A stretch of 30,416 bases of DNA, taken from positions 1-30,416 of IMG/VR virus record IMGVR_UViG_3300025000_000323. The stretch is one strand, 5' to 3'. Under the pieces are notes generated by a model. The model saw nothing but the letters and a program-made list of their open reading frames with translations. It was not told the origin of the DNA and did no database searches. Of the stretch, positions 20,521 to 27,987 are shown piece by piece. The stretch's first letter is position 1. Every line of letters begins with the position of its first letter. Source of the stretch: a virus. Position numbers and translations under genes: made by a program.

Positions 20521-20535
20521 TCATTTCACCCCTTC

Positions 20536-20970
20536 TTATCTCGTTAGGTCCTTATCCAACTTCGCCGATCCGAGGGCAATTACTAACGAGTTATGCTTTG
20601 CCCTCAGAGTATCTGCCACTGCGTCCATGAAGAAATACCTTTCCTCAGCGATGTTCAGGGCATCCTCAATCGTCAGATCCGAGTCTCCGACCTTTCTCTT
20701 TCTCGCGAACTGGACAGCCATAGCCTCTCGATCTTTTTGGGTACCTGTCGCGAGTAGGTACGACTCCGTCTTCGTGTCCTTCCAAAGTCGGTTGGCTCGC
20801 TCGAAGACAGCTTTTGCTCTAGCTAGGTCAAAACGTGCCTTCGAGTACATTGTGTCAATCTGACTTTCCAAACGCGTTATATCCGTCTTGTCCGGCTCTT
20901 GAGGAACTTTTATTGCGGATACTTCACGTTCGTAGGTTTTCATTTTTTCTGCCCAGGTGTTATCTGCCAT
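20536..20970 (-). CDS. Hypothetical helical protein
   Basis: A 144-residue protein. I use ATG 20970 (MADNTWAEKM), eight bases after GAGGTG, instead of a start six codons earlier. It is almost all helix: 'YEREVSAIKVPQEPDKTDITRLESQIDTMYSKARFDLARAKAVFERANRLW', then a basic middle and 'EDALNIAEERYFFMDAVADTLRAKHNSLVIAL'. It looks like a two-helix bundle that would dimerise. It is similar in build to small phage recombination or ssDNA helper proteins, but no family is recognised. Confidence 0.58.
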   Translation of the reverse strand: MADNTWAEKMKTYEREVSAIKVPQEPDKTDITRLESQIDTMYSKARFDLARAKAVFERANRLWKDTKTESYLLATGTQKDREAMAVQFARKRKVGDSDLTIEDALNIAEERYFFMDAVADTLRAKHNSLVIALGSAKLDKDLTR

Positions 20971-21036
20971 TGCTTGTCCACCTCTCATCGGGTTCGATTT
21001 CCCCAGTTGGTGGGGAACGATTCTTTATCTGCATCG

Positions 21037-21921
21037 TTAGATGCTTTGAGAGTACGTGGCTTGGGATCGGGCTCTCAATACCTTCGCAATCTTCGTTGTA
21101 ACAATTTGAGGTCTACACCATTCTCTCTGAAACTTAGCCCACGTTTCATCTACTGTCCCTTTCTCATCCTTAAACAGCATCGCATACGGTACAAAACCAG
21201 CCTTTATGGTATCGGTAAGTCTTTTTAACGCCTTATCGAACGTATCTCCCCTGTATCCAATCAACACGTAACAACACATGATATGACTCGACATCTTAAA
21301 CCCTGCTTTTAGCAACAATCTCCCAGCGTACACTAACGGCTCGTAGTCATCTGGGGTGTCGTAGGCGAAGTACATTCTTTTTGTTTTTACCTCATGCAAT
21401 CTTTCTGCGTGCCAAGTTTTAAGGATTTTAGCTTCAAGACCTCCGGTAAATTCAGGGTGTTTCTCCTGCCTAGATAACATCTCGAAAACAGATTTTACAT
21501 GACCGTCTGAGCAAGCTAGTAAATTATCGTCAAGGACATTCCATCCGTCTTTGATTGGCAACTCTCGGAGTTCATACCCTTCCCTTTCAGGTACCATGCA
21601 TTTCTGACCATCTGCATAAACGCATCGATTTGGGCATCCTCGGCTTGTTATCGTGTAACCCAACTTAAGATACATACCAGGAATAAAATCCCCACCCCGC
21701 TCATTAAATGCCGGCCCGCCCATCTTGACTGGAACACCAACCGATTTCCACTGCATCGCTAACCAATCCGCTTGCCCCATGTCGTAAGTAAAGGCCACTG
21801 ATATATGGACTTCATCAATTTCCATCGGGAACATGGGGGGGCAATTAGTGAATACAAGATCGTCATTTGGGGTTGCTTTTGTTTTCCTCGGGAATACTCT
21901 TGCAATTTTCAGTTTCTTCAC
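21037..21921 (-). CDS. Radical SAM-like protein with non-canonical cluster motif
   Basis: A 294-residue protein with GTG 21921. 'TITSRGCPNRCVYADGQKCMVPEREGYELRELPI' aligns with the usual phage radical-SAM loop RGCPNxCxxC...VPKREG, but the third cysteine position (103) is Ala (codon GCA) and the next cysteine is at 108, giving CX3CX7C. Other family features are intact: 'DGWNVLDDNLLACSDGHVKSVFEMLSRQ', 'FTGGLEAKILKTWHAERLHEVKTKRMYFAYDTPDD', and 'VLIGYRGDTFDKALKRL'. The target is unknown. It may hold an altered cluster, or have lost activity. Its position between methylase-type and clamp genes fits nucleic-acid modification. Confidence 0.75.
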   Translation of the reverse strand: MKKLKIARVFPRKTKATPNDDLVFTNCPPMFPMEIDEVHISVAFTYDMGQADWLAMQWKSVGVPVKMGGPAFNERGGDFIPGMYLKLGYTITSRGCPNRCVYADGQKCMVPEREGYELRELPIKDGWNVLDDNLLACSDGHVKSVFEMLSRQEKHPEFTGGLEAKILKTWHAERLHEVKTKRMYFAYDTPDDYEPLVYAGRLLLKAGFKMSSHIMCCYVLIGYRGDTFDKALKRLTDTIKAGFVPYAMLFKDEKGTVDETWAKFQREWCRPQIVTTKIAKVLRARSQATYSQSI

Positions 21922-21944
21922 CTACTTTATTTTCCACCCCTAGA

Positions 21945-22307
21945 CTACAACGACAGCGCGGTTCGACTGGTTTCAGTTCGAATAAACTCTAACCCTTCCG
22001 TTCCAGTCTGACCAGGTATATACCCATCTGTGAGCTTGTACACCTTCACCTCTTCGTAGCGGCCACCATACATTTCCTTAATCCTTGCGTCTATTTCGCC
22101 GTCTGTTAGATCGCAATTGTTTTTACGCGGTCCCCTTGCCCTAGTTTGCGGACCGAGTCTCAGGCTTCTGGCGTAGTCAGTAAGGCATTGTTTTCGTATC
22201 CCAAGTTCTCTGGCCAGATTAACCTTGCCACCAGCCGCCTCCGCAGCTATTTCAATCGATTCTGGGGTTGGGTATTTTCTGCGTAGTCTGGCAGTGTTGT
22301 TTTCCAT
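21945..22307 (-). CDS. Helix-turn-helix DNA-binding-like protein
   Basis: A 120-residue protein. ATG 22307 follows AGGAGAGGG; a longer frame begins inside the methyltransferase gene and is rejected. The N-terminal 'LRRKYPTPESIEIAAEAAGGKVNLARELGIRKQCLTDYARSL' reads as a helix-turn-helix: helix, 'GGKVNLARELGI' turn, recognition helix. The C-terminal half is 'LTDGEIDARIKEMYGGRYEEVKVYKLTD'. It could regulate early genes or help modification. No name is known. It is 32 bases downstream of the methyltransferase. Confidence 0.6.
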   Translation of the reverse strand: MENNTARLRRKYPTPESIEIAAEAAGGKVNLARELGIRKQCLTDYARSLRLGPQTRARGPRKNNCDLTDGEIDARIKEMYGGRYEEVKVYKLTDGYIPGQTGTEGLEFIRTETSRTALSL

Positions 22308-22339
22308 CAATCCCTCTCCTCCTGACCAAGACAATCTTT

Positions 22340-23992
22340 TCACGAACTCAAGGTCCGTATTTCTCCCAACGATTTCTTTGGGCTTACCCAAATATCATTT
22401 GCGCTCATTTCCCAAGCGTTCTCCGATGCGACCAACAGAGCGTGTAAGACAACTTCTGCCATTGCTCGTGCAGCTGGAGGGGGAACCATATTGCCAATTG
22501 CCTCTCTCGATCTTGCATCTGAGTTACCAGCAAGTTTCAGTGGCTTTCCGTTAATCATCACTGGTAATCCCTGAAGTGCCGCCAACTCCAATGTTGTCAG
22601 AGGTCTATGCCAAGTGCCGTCTAAGGAAATAATCGCAGGCGGCGGATCTAATGTTTCGTTGTCTTTCGGGATACGCGGATCTGCTATTGCCGCCGAACCT
22701 GAATGAACATCCCCCGCACCAATAACCGTCTTACCTGGTTCATCCCATCTCTGAACTCCCATCATCCCAGAACGTGGCGAACAACTCATCCTTGGATCCG
22801 CGATACTTATCGCTCCATTGTTCGGTCGATGAGCACCCGTAACGGTGGCAGCCTCTTTATCCCATTTGTTTACTTGGTAGATAGCCGTGTGTGTACTGTC
22901 CTTAAATCCTGTTCTAGGATCTGATATAGCAATTGCTCCACTGCCAAACCTTGTCCCTGTCACGCACGGTGCTGGTTCATCGAATTTAACTACCCGATAA
23001 ACTCCCGGGTGCCTTCCTTCTCGCTCAGTCAGTCTAGGATCTGCAACGTTTGATGCCGTGGAACCATTAGCTTTCGCCCTCCCTGTGACCGTGTGGCTAG
23101 GTTCATCCCATTCTTGTACTCCGAAAGATCCTCCACCTCGAGGAACATGCTCAAGTCGATACTCTTCGGCGGCAATCTTCTCCAAGTCTCTCCAATCTCC
23201 ACCGGCTGGGATTAAGGCCAATCTAACCCATGTTTTCCACTGAAGCTTTGGGAGTCTGTGTAGGGGCCCCATACTTTCGGTACCCGGTAACGGCAAGGGG
23301 CCAAGGACCTCACCAATTGACTTCACTCGCTGCTTGGTTGGCTTATAGATAAACGAATCCATCTTAGCCTTGTTTCTGGCGATAAGCAGGTATCTTTTCC
23401 GGTGCTGGGCTAATCCGCCAATCTCTCCGCAATCATGGTCTTGGTCGTCGATAACGTATCCGTAGCTCTGGAGCATACCTTTGATCGTGTTAAGTAGTTT
23501 CTGACCGCGTGTTCGTATGCGTGGTACGTTTTCGAGTAGAATCACTGAAGGTAAGTCGTCCCTGAACGCTTCAAGAGTAAGGAATATCCCCCGAGTTACC
23601 AATCGATTTAGAGCCTGGTATTTATCCGTAGCTGCGGATGCTTGGGGTAATAATCCACTAAATCCTTTGCACGGCGGGCTTAGGAATATCGCATCCGGAT
23701 GTTCTCCACCTGCAGCTATCACGATATCCTCGGGTGTTGCTTCTTTCCAGTCAGTCGGTGGTTCTTGACCATGGAAGGCTATGAAGTCGCGTCGTTCAAA
23801 CAGATCCATGCAGACCGCTTTGCCTCCGGTTATATACTCGTAATCCTCGCAAGCTTTCGGGTCCACATCAATTCCAGCTAGTGTTCGGAATCTACCATTT
23901 AGACCTTTCCACTCTCCGATAGCTTGCTGAAAACCAAGAGAACCACCGCCTATTCCTGCGAACAAATGCAATATTTTGTACTCTTTCAACAC
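22340..23992 (-). CDS. C5 cytosine DNA methyltransferase with repeated recognition domain
   Basis: A 550-residue protein, GTG 23992 behind GAGGGGG. Motif I is FAGIGGGS (11-18), the catalytic loop SPPCKGFSG (105-113) has the nucleophile C108, motif VI is ENV (154-156), and motif VIII QHRKR is at 196-200. The end carries 'LTTLELAALQGLP' and 'IGNMVPPPAARAMAEVV'. Typical enzymes are 350-450 residues; the extra length lies between VIII and IX in four ~40-residue units built on 'W-DEP..TVTG....NGA..IADPR'. It is likely to protect phage DNA from restriction. The operon gap to the upstream gene was opened by an inserted element. Confidence 0.88.
   Translation of the reverse strand: MLKEYKILHLFAGIGGGSLGFQQAIGEWKGLNGRFRTLAGIDVDPKACEDYEYITGGKAVCMDLFERRDFIAFHGQEPPTDWKEATPEDIVIAAGGEHPDAIFLSPPCKGFSGLLPQASAATDKYQALNRLVTRGIFLTLEAFRDDLPSVILLENVPRIRTRGQKLLNTIKGMLQSYGYVIDDQDHDCGEIGGLAQHRKRYLLIARNKAKMDSFIYKPTKQRVKSIGEVLGPLPLPGTESMGPLHRLPKLQWKTWVRLALIPAGGDWRDLEKIAAEEYRLEHVPRGGGSFGVQEWDEPSHTVTGRAKANGSTASNVADPRLTEREGRHPGVYRVVKFDEPAPCVTGTRFGSGAIAISDPRTGFKDSTHTAIYQVNKWDKEAATVTGAHRPNNGAISIADPRMSCSPRSGMMGVQRWDEPGKTVIGAGDVHSGSAAIADPRIPKDNETLDPPPAIISLDGTWHRPLTTLELAALQGLPVMINGKPLKLAGNSDARSREAIGNMVPPPAARAMAEVVLHALLVASENAWEMSANDIWVSPKKSLGEIRTLSS
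22673..23122 (-). repeat. Four coding repeats in the methyltransferase recognition region
   Basis: Residues 291-320, 332-360, 372-401 and 412-440 repeat a core of W/F-D-E/K-P/E, then TVTG or CVTG, then a Gly/Asn/Ser stretch and IADPR or ISDPR. The DNA repeats are diverged, so the duplication is old. They occupy the target-recognition region between motifs VIII and IX. Confidence 0.75.
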
Positions 23993-24011
23993 TTACCCCC
24001 TCACTTAAAAC

Positions 24012-24555
24012 GGCTATTCGGATTATCGTATTGAAACTGGCATTTTAATTTCCAGCTAGATATCCTTATGTGATATAAAATTCTTGTAATGCGTATTAAC
24101 TATTCAACATTTAACCCTAACGCTAACAACTGTTGTTTATGTGCTTCAATTAAATTTTCTCCTGCTTCCTTTGCTCCGCTTTCCGTTTCAAAACAAGTAA
24201 TCTGCCATTTTTTCAATACCCAATCTAAATCACCTAACGCAAATACAAAAGGCAGAGCAGAATGCAATTTTGTATGGCAAGGCATGTCTACACTACATCT
24301 ACCTCCTTCTTTTGAGGGAAACACGGAGTTAAATTTTTCTGCTTGCAACATACAAGCATCATTACAAGCTGTAATAATTCTATATAATGTTGCACCTAAA
24401 GGAACGGGTAGATTAATTGTTTTTTTATCTTCACTTATGAAATTCAAATCATTTTCCTCCTTGAAATTACTTCTTAATATACAAAATATTCAGTAGCATT
24501 GTTTTACATTTCTGGGTATCTAGAATTTTATCTCAACACGATAATCCGAATACCC
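24012..24555. mobile_element. 544 bp transposon-like element with 25 bp inverted ends and 8 bp target duplication
   Basis: Termini GGCTATTCGGATTATCGT (left) and GGGTATTCGGATTATCGT (right, reversed) continue to 25 bp with 22 matches; the inner 15-mer TATTCGGATTATCGT is identical. Directly outside both ends is CTTAAAAC (24004-24011 and 24556-24563), an 8 bp direct repeat. The element is more A+T rich than its surroundings and carries only the 115-residue ORF, with no transposase. Removing it with one duplicate restores a ~17 bp gap with the ribosome site of the methyltransferase. Eight-bp duplications and GG-start ends occur in IS families such as ISL3, IS6 and IS1595, but the family is not identified. 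Confidence 0.75.
24100..24447 (-). CDS. Element-borne hypothetical protein
   Basis: A 115-residue protein, TTG 24447 eight bases after GGAGG. It starts MNFISEDKKTINLPVPLGATLY, then 'RIITACNDACMLQAEKF', a middle with further cysteines ('GGRCSVDMPCHTKLH'), and a helical end 'CFETESGAKEAGENLIEAHKQQLLALG'. Several short phage proteins have a similar plan: a strand with 'TVY+I', a Cys cluster, then '+F+TREEA...L' helix. I therefore suspect it is a relative, carried as cargo. It is not a transposase: no DDE or HUH pattern. Codon use is A/T-rich relative to neighbours, consistent with late gain. Confidence 0.6.
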   Translation of the reverse strand: MNFISEDKKTINLPVPLGATLYRIITACNDACMLQAEKFNSVFPSKEGGRCSVDMPCHTKLHSALPFVFALGDLDWVLKKWQITCFETESGAKEAGENLIEAHKQQLLALGLNVE

Positions 24556-24556
24556 C

Positions 24557-25291
24557 TTAAAACAATCTAAGATTCGCAAAATAACCATTAGCCTTATCAT
24601 TCTCTAGCCCTAAATGCCATTCGATATTGGCGGCCGTGGAATCTTCTCCAACTTTAGCCATCCTCCTGTTTCCGCTTCCGGTCATTACTTCGCCGAATTT
24701 TCGACCAATCAGCCATTTTGTCGAGTCTGCACTGTCCCATGGGTATTTCTCTAGCAATAATTTAGTTGTCAATCCTAGCGCATGAAATTGTATCCCTGGG
24801 AATCTCTCTCGCCCGTCCTTGTCAAAAAACACACTAGGCAGCCATTTATCCAAAGACGAGTTCGATACCGGTACCATTCCGCCTACTCCAATACGTTTGT
24901 ATTGACGTGTGATAATGCGTAGTGTCTCTAACGGCTCGCCGTAGTGGAACACCGGAATTGGTGCGAGACCTTGTGATTCTAGGTAATCCTGATTATCCCA
25001 AGTTCGGTCGAAATCTCCGATAACATCAAGCCCGAAATATCCCTCGAAATAGTTACCCCAGCGAGTAATGAACTCTGCGTATTCCGTAGCTGATAATTTA
25101 ATCCCTCGTGTATAAGCAGAGTAGGCCCCCGAGTCGAGCACAATATTGAATTGATACTTATCTAGGTGTTTGGCAAACAAGGTGAAAGAAGACCTGAAAT
25201 CAGCGTATGAGATGAGTATTTTATCGACTCCGCATCTCCAGAGGTCTTCCAAAAAACTAGGTCGGTCTACTCCGGCGAAATATATCCGCAT
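24557..25291 (-). CDS. TGT-fold / DpdA-like protein
   Basis: A 244-residue protein. 'FNIVLDSGAYSAYTRGIKLSATEYAEFI' corresponds to the tRNA-guanine transglycosylase 'DSGGF' active-site Asp, and 'YFGLDVIGDFDRTWDNQDYLESQGLAPIPVFHYGEPLETLRIIT', then 'YKRIGVGGMVP', match the barrel core of the phage DpdA-type branch. DpdA enzymes put 7-deazaguanine bases into DNA. The precursor pathway genes (QueC, QueD, QueE, FolE) are not in this window, so precursor would come from elsewhere or the enzyme does something else. The ribosome site is weak. Its stop codon lies within the target duplication of the element downstream. Confidence 0.68.
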   Translation of the reverse strand: MRIYFAGVDRPSFLEDLWRCGVDKILISYADFRSSFTLFAKHLDKYQFNIVLDSGAYSAYTRGIKLSATEYAEFITRWGNYFEGYFGLDVIGDFDRTWDNQDYLESQGLAPIPVFHYGEPLETLRIITRQYKRIGVGGMVPVSNSSLDKWLPSVFFDKDGRERFPGIQFHALGLTTKLLLEKYPWDSADSTKWLIGRKFGEVMTGSGNRRMAKVGEDSTAANIEWHLGLENDKANGYFANLRLF

Positions 25292-25300
25292 CTAATTTTC

Positions 25301-25531
25301 TCATTTCCCCGCCGCACGTTTTCCCTGTTTCCAATCCTGATACTGAATATTTTTCCTTTGCTTTTTTCCATCCTCTGTAATCGGAAGTCCTATCCAAACT
25401 TTCATGAAGAGACGAACATCAGGCTTCGATCCTGCTTCTTTCGCCACATTACTTGCCTGTAATAAGGTGTGGAGGAATATATTCATTTCCTTGGTTTGAG
25501 ATGGTGTTAGAGTTTTCGAATAATGAATCAT
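25301..25531 (-). CDS. Hypothetical 76-residue protein
   Basis: ATG 25531 is eight bases after GGAGG. The protein (MIHYSKTLTPSQTKEMNIFL, then HTLLQASNVAKEAGSKPDVRLFMKVWIGLPI) is basic and helical, ending 'KKQRKNIQYQDWKQGKRAAGK'. No motif is recognised. It lies between the PP-loop protein and the DpdA-like protein, with gaps under 30 bp. It may belong functionally with them, but only position says so. Confidence 0.55.
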   Translation of the reverse strand: MIHYSKTLTPSQTKEMNIFLHTLLQASNVAKEAGSKPDVRLFMKVWIGLPITEDGKKQRKNIQYQDWKQGKRAAGK

Positions 25532-25558
25532 CTTGCCGACCTCCTCTGTCCTCGCTCC

Positions 25559-26800
25559 TTAAAATAATGCCGTTCCGTATTGTAGGTCTTCGAGTATATT
25601 CTTTCTCGGTGTCAACCTATCGAACGCGCATGGTCTCATGTCTAATAGCCAATCATGCTCTAAGGCGTTTAGCTTTATGTCGTCACTGATAGCACAGGCA
25701 AAAGTTTTCATTTCCCTTGCCATGCCGTATTTCATTAGAGCCGTCCATTTTTGCAGGTAATGCTTGCGTAGGATTTCAATGTTATTTCCCTCGTAGGCAA
25801 GGCCGGTGCCACAAGTGTAGCAACCATTACGCTCGAACAATTTTTTACCGTCATCATCTGTCAGATCATACAATGGCGCATATGGCACATTGAATTTGTG
25901 TATATAATCCCAAACATCAACATCATTCCAAATTGATAAAGGGTTTGAGTACAAGTATTTGTCAGCCGTATTGTACAGAAATCCATAGTCGAGAAAGGTA
26001 AAAGTCCTGCGCCTCGATTCACTTGCCAACAGGCCTCGAAAGAGCGTGTCGCATCCGAGTTTCTTTTGGAGTTTTTGTGAAGGTCGCTCCTTGATGAAAT
26101 TGCAACAACTATGCGATATTCTCATATCTAGGAACTTTCTCAGCATTTCGTAATATCTGTCGTTACCCTTCGACTGTTCCGGGCTGTACTTCAGAAACAC
26201 GTTAATGTTAATCCGTGGAGCATCAAGTTTTGTGGCGTCTTTGCCCAAGATAGGAAAGCCGTACTGCTCTGCGATGAACCAAAAGCTGACGAGCGTTCCT
26301 TTCTCCCAAACAAGCTTGCGTTGGCGAAAGTCTTCCCACATCTCGGGAGTCACGGCTTCATTAAGCTTGTCTGTAGAAAGTAAACGGCCTTTCTTATTTA
26401 GGTATCTTCCGATTTCTCCGCGCTCCTCGATCAGTGACAATACTTCTTTTTGCGCTTCGTATCTCAACCGTGGTACCTTCAGTCGATCTAGCTTCGTCTC
26501 GTAGAAGTTCCCGCCACCCCAATCCTTACCTATTTTCCGGGCAAAATTGAGGCTTTCTGGATACTCAACACCCGTATTTCCGAAGATAACAACCATATCC
26601 TTAGCTTCCTCTGGACAGGTTGTAAGGATCAAATGCCATAGAGCCGTTGAGTCTTTTCCACCAGAAAAGGCAAGAGCGATTTTTTTACCCTGCTTAAATG
26701 TTTCGTGAATTACTTCTTTGGCTGCTTCAATCTTTTTATCGAGTTCCCATGATTGCATTTCCTGTAACTCGGCATATTTGAATATGCTTTGTTTTTTCAA
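25559..26800 (-). CDS. PAPS-reductase-like PP-loop protein
   Basis: A 413-residue protein with TTG 26800 about 11 bases after GGAGG. The PP-loop 'IALAFSGGKDSTALWHLIL' (SGGKDST at 46-52), 'MVVIFGNTGVEYPESLNFARKIG', and 'FRGLLASESRRRTFTFLDYGFLYNT' with 'SNPLSIWNDVDVWDYI' match the phosphoadenosine phosphosulfate reductase family. Cysteine pairs at 'SHSCCNF' and 'NGCYTCGTG' may bind a metal. Such proteins are widely found in phages and in DNA sulfur modification systems (DndC-like), but no DndA, B, D or E is seen. Its neighbours, a DpdA-like protein and methyltransferases, suggest a DNA-modification role. Confidence 0.83.
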   Translation of the reverse strand: MKKQSIFKYAELQEMQSWELDKKIEAAKEVIHETFKQGKKIALAFSGGKDSTALWHLILTTCPEEAKDMVVIFGNTGVEYPESLNFARKIGKDWGGGNFYETKLDRLKVPRLRYEAQKEVLSLIEERGEIGRYLNKKGRLLSTDKLNEAVTPEMWEDFRQRKLVWEKGTLVSFWFIAEQYGFPILGKDATKLDAPRININVFLKYSPEQSKGNDRYYEMLRKFLDMRISHSCCNFIKERPSQKLQKKLGCDTLFRGLLASESRRRTFTFLDYGFLYNTADKYLYSNPLSIWNDVDVWDYIHKFNVPYAPLYDLTDDDGKKLFERNGCYTCGTGLAYEGNNIEILRKHYLQKWTALMKYGMAREMKTFACAISDDIKLNALEHDWLLDMRPCAFDRLTPRKNILEDLQYGTALF

Positions 26801-26906
26801 TACCTAGTTCACCTCCACGACTGTTTACTCCGAATAGCCAACCTCTTATCCGCCTACCTGAGCAAATAACATCGACCTTTGATTTATTCAGGCCAACTCT
26901 TCCCCC

Positions 26907-27548
26907 TTACACAGCTTTCAGTCCCCGATACATTGTCCTTTCCCCTAAATCCATATTGAGTCCATACTGCCTTGCTGATTCGAGCAAATATCTCTCCATT
27001 CGTCCGATACTAACCTGCGATATACCCATGGCGTCTCCCACCTCTTGCTGGGATAAACCCATCTCCCTAAGTTTGTATACCCTCCGCAATCTTGGTCCAA
27101 TCTGACTAAGGAAATCCCTTACAACCACCTGTTCTCCATAATCGTAATGTCGTAGCTCGATAACATCTCCAAGTGTTCTGTTTTCCCCTTCTGTCAACGG
27201 ACAATCTAAGCTATCGACATCTAGAAAATTACTGCTCTCTCTGCCTCTCCGGATCGTGCGTCCATAGTCTCGTATGTGCCTAAGAATTTCTCCGCGAATC
27301 TTCTGCACCGCGTAGGTGGAAAACTTAATTGGATCTCCATCCGTTCCGGTGAAACCCGTTGGATTATAGCCTTTGTACGCTTTGACTAGTCCTATATACG
27401 CGATACTCAAATAGTCGTCTTTATCAAATTTCAGGCTCTCGTCTTTTCCTGCCTTCTTGATGAATTCCCAAGCTACGTATTGAGCTAGATTCATGTTTGC
27501 TTGGATGTATTCATCCGGTGTGCCTGGTAGATATGGATTGGTTTGCAT
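26907..27548 (-). CDS. Phage-encoded sigma-70 family sigma factor
   Basis: A 213-residue protein, ATG 27548 six bases after GGAGG. Region 2 is 'EYIQANMNLAQYVAWEFIKKAG', then 'DDYLSIAYIGLVKAYKGYNPTG', with 'IKFSTYAVQKIRGEILRHIRDYG'. Region 3 is short. Region 4 'VYKLREMGLSQQEVGDAMGISQVSIGRMERYLLES' is a clear helix-turn-helix. It resembles sporulation-type alternative sigma factors (SigF/G/B/K group) of Firmicutes. It would direct host RNA polymerase to phage middle or late promoters. None of those promoters is recognised here, so its consensus is unknown. Confidence 0.87.
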   Translation of the reverse strand: MQTNPYLPGTPDEYIQANMNLAQYVAWEFIKKAGKDESLKFDKDDYLSIAYIGLVKAYKGYNPTGFTGTDGDPIKFSTYAVQKIRGEILRHIRDYGRTIRRGRESSNFLDVDSLDCPLTEGENRTLGDVIELRHYDYGEQVVVRDFLSQIGPRLRRVYKLREMGLSQQEVGDAMGISQVSIGRMERYLLESARQYGLNMDLGERTMYRGLKAV

Positions 27549-27559
27549 AGCCTACCTCC

Positions 27560-27973
27560 TTAATCTCCGTACTCCTTGATCAAGTCACCCTTGTTGTCGA
27601 AATACTTCATCCTCCACCATGGATGGCAGTTTCCAGCCCAATGTTGTCCGTCAAGGCAAACATCTAAGTTTAAACTGCTGTTGTATCCAACAATTACGCC
27701 GGGCTTTCCGTTAACCTCAGTCTTCATGCCTAATTGGGCAAACTCGATACCTCTGAGTATTTTCATGCGGTTAAATCCTTCGACATTCTTGGTAAACAAG
27801 TCTTGAACTTTGAACTTATGGAGAAGTTTGCATTTTGCATATTTAACAAATTCCCCAAAACTAAGAAAGTCTCCGAATTCTTCATTCAGGAAAAGATCAT
27901 ACTTTGACTTTGCTGCCGTTTCTCCAATCGAGTTATAGATATGACCGTTGAAAGTGATCGCGTAAGTGTTCAC
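27560..27973 (-). CDS. Conserved phage hypothetical protein
   Basis: A 137-residue protein with GTG 27973 behind AGGAGG. Its start 'MNTYAITFNGHIYNSIGETAAKSKYDLFLNEEFGDFLSFGEFVKYAKCKLLHKFKVQDLF' is a pattern I know from short proteins next to replication genes in Firmicutes phages. The second half has 'RGIEFAQLGMKTEVNGKPGVIVGYNSSLNLDVCLDG' and 'CHPWWRMKYFD', beta-like with a Trp pair. No function is established. It is between the helicase loader and the sigma gene. Confidence 0.6.
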   Translation of the reverse strand: MNTYAITFNGHIYNSIGETAAKSKYDLFLNEEFGDFLSFGEFVKYAKCKLLHKFKVQDLFTKNVEGFNRMKILRGIEFAQLGMKTEVNGKPGVIVGYNSSLNLDVCLDGQHWAGNCHPWWRMKYFDNKGDLIKEYGD

Positions 27974-27987
27974 GGCTCGTCCGCCTC

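Noticed and set aside
24012-24555. Complete insertion sequence
   Set aside because: No transposase frame exists in either strand; the only ORF is a small Cys-containing protein, so it is at most non-autonomous.
25559-26800. Dnd DNA phosphorothioation system
   Set aside because: Only a PP-loop protein is present; no cysteine desulfurase or other dnd genes are nearby.
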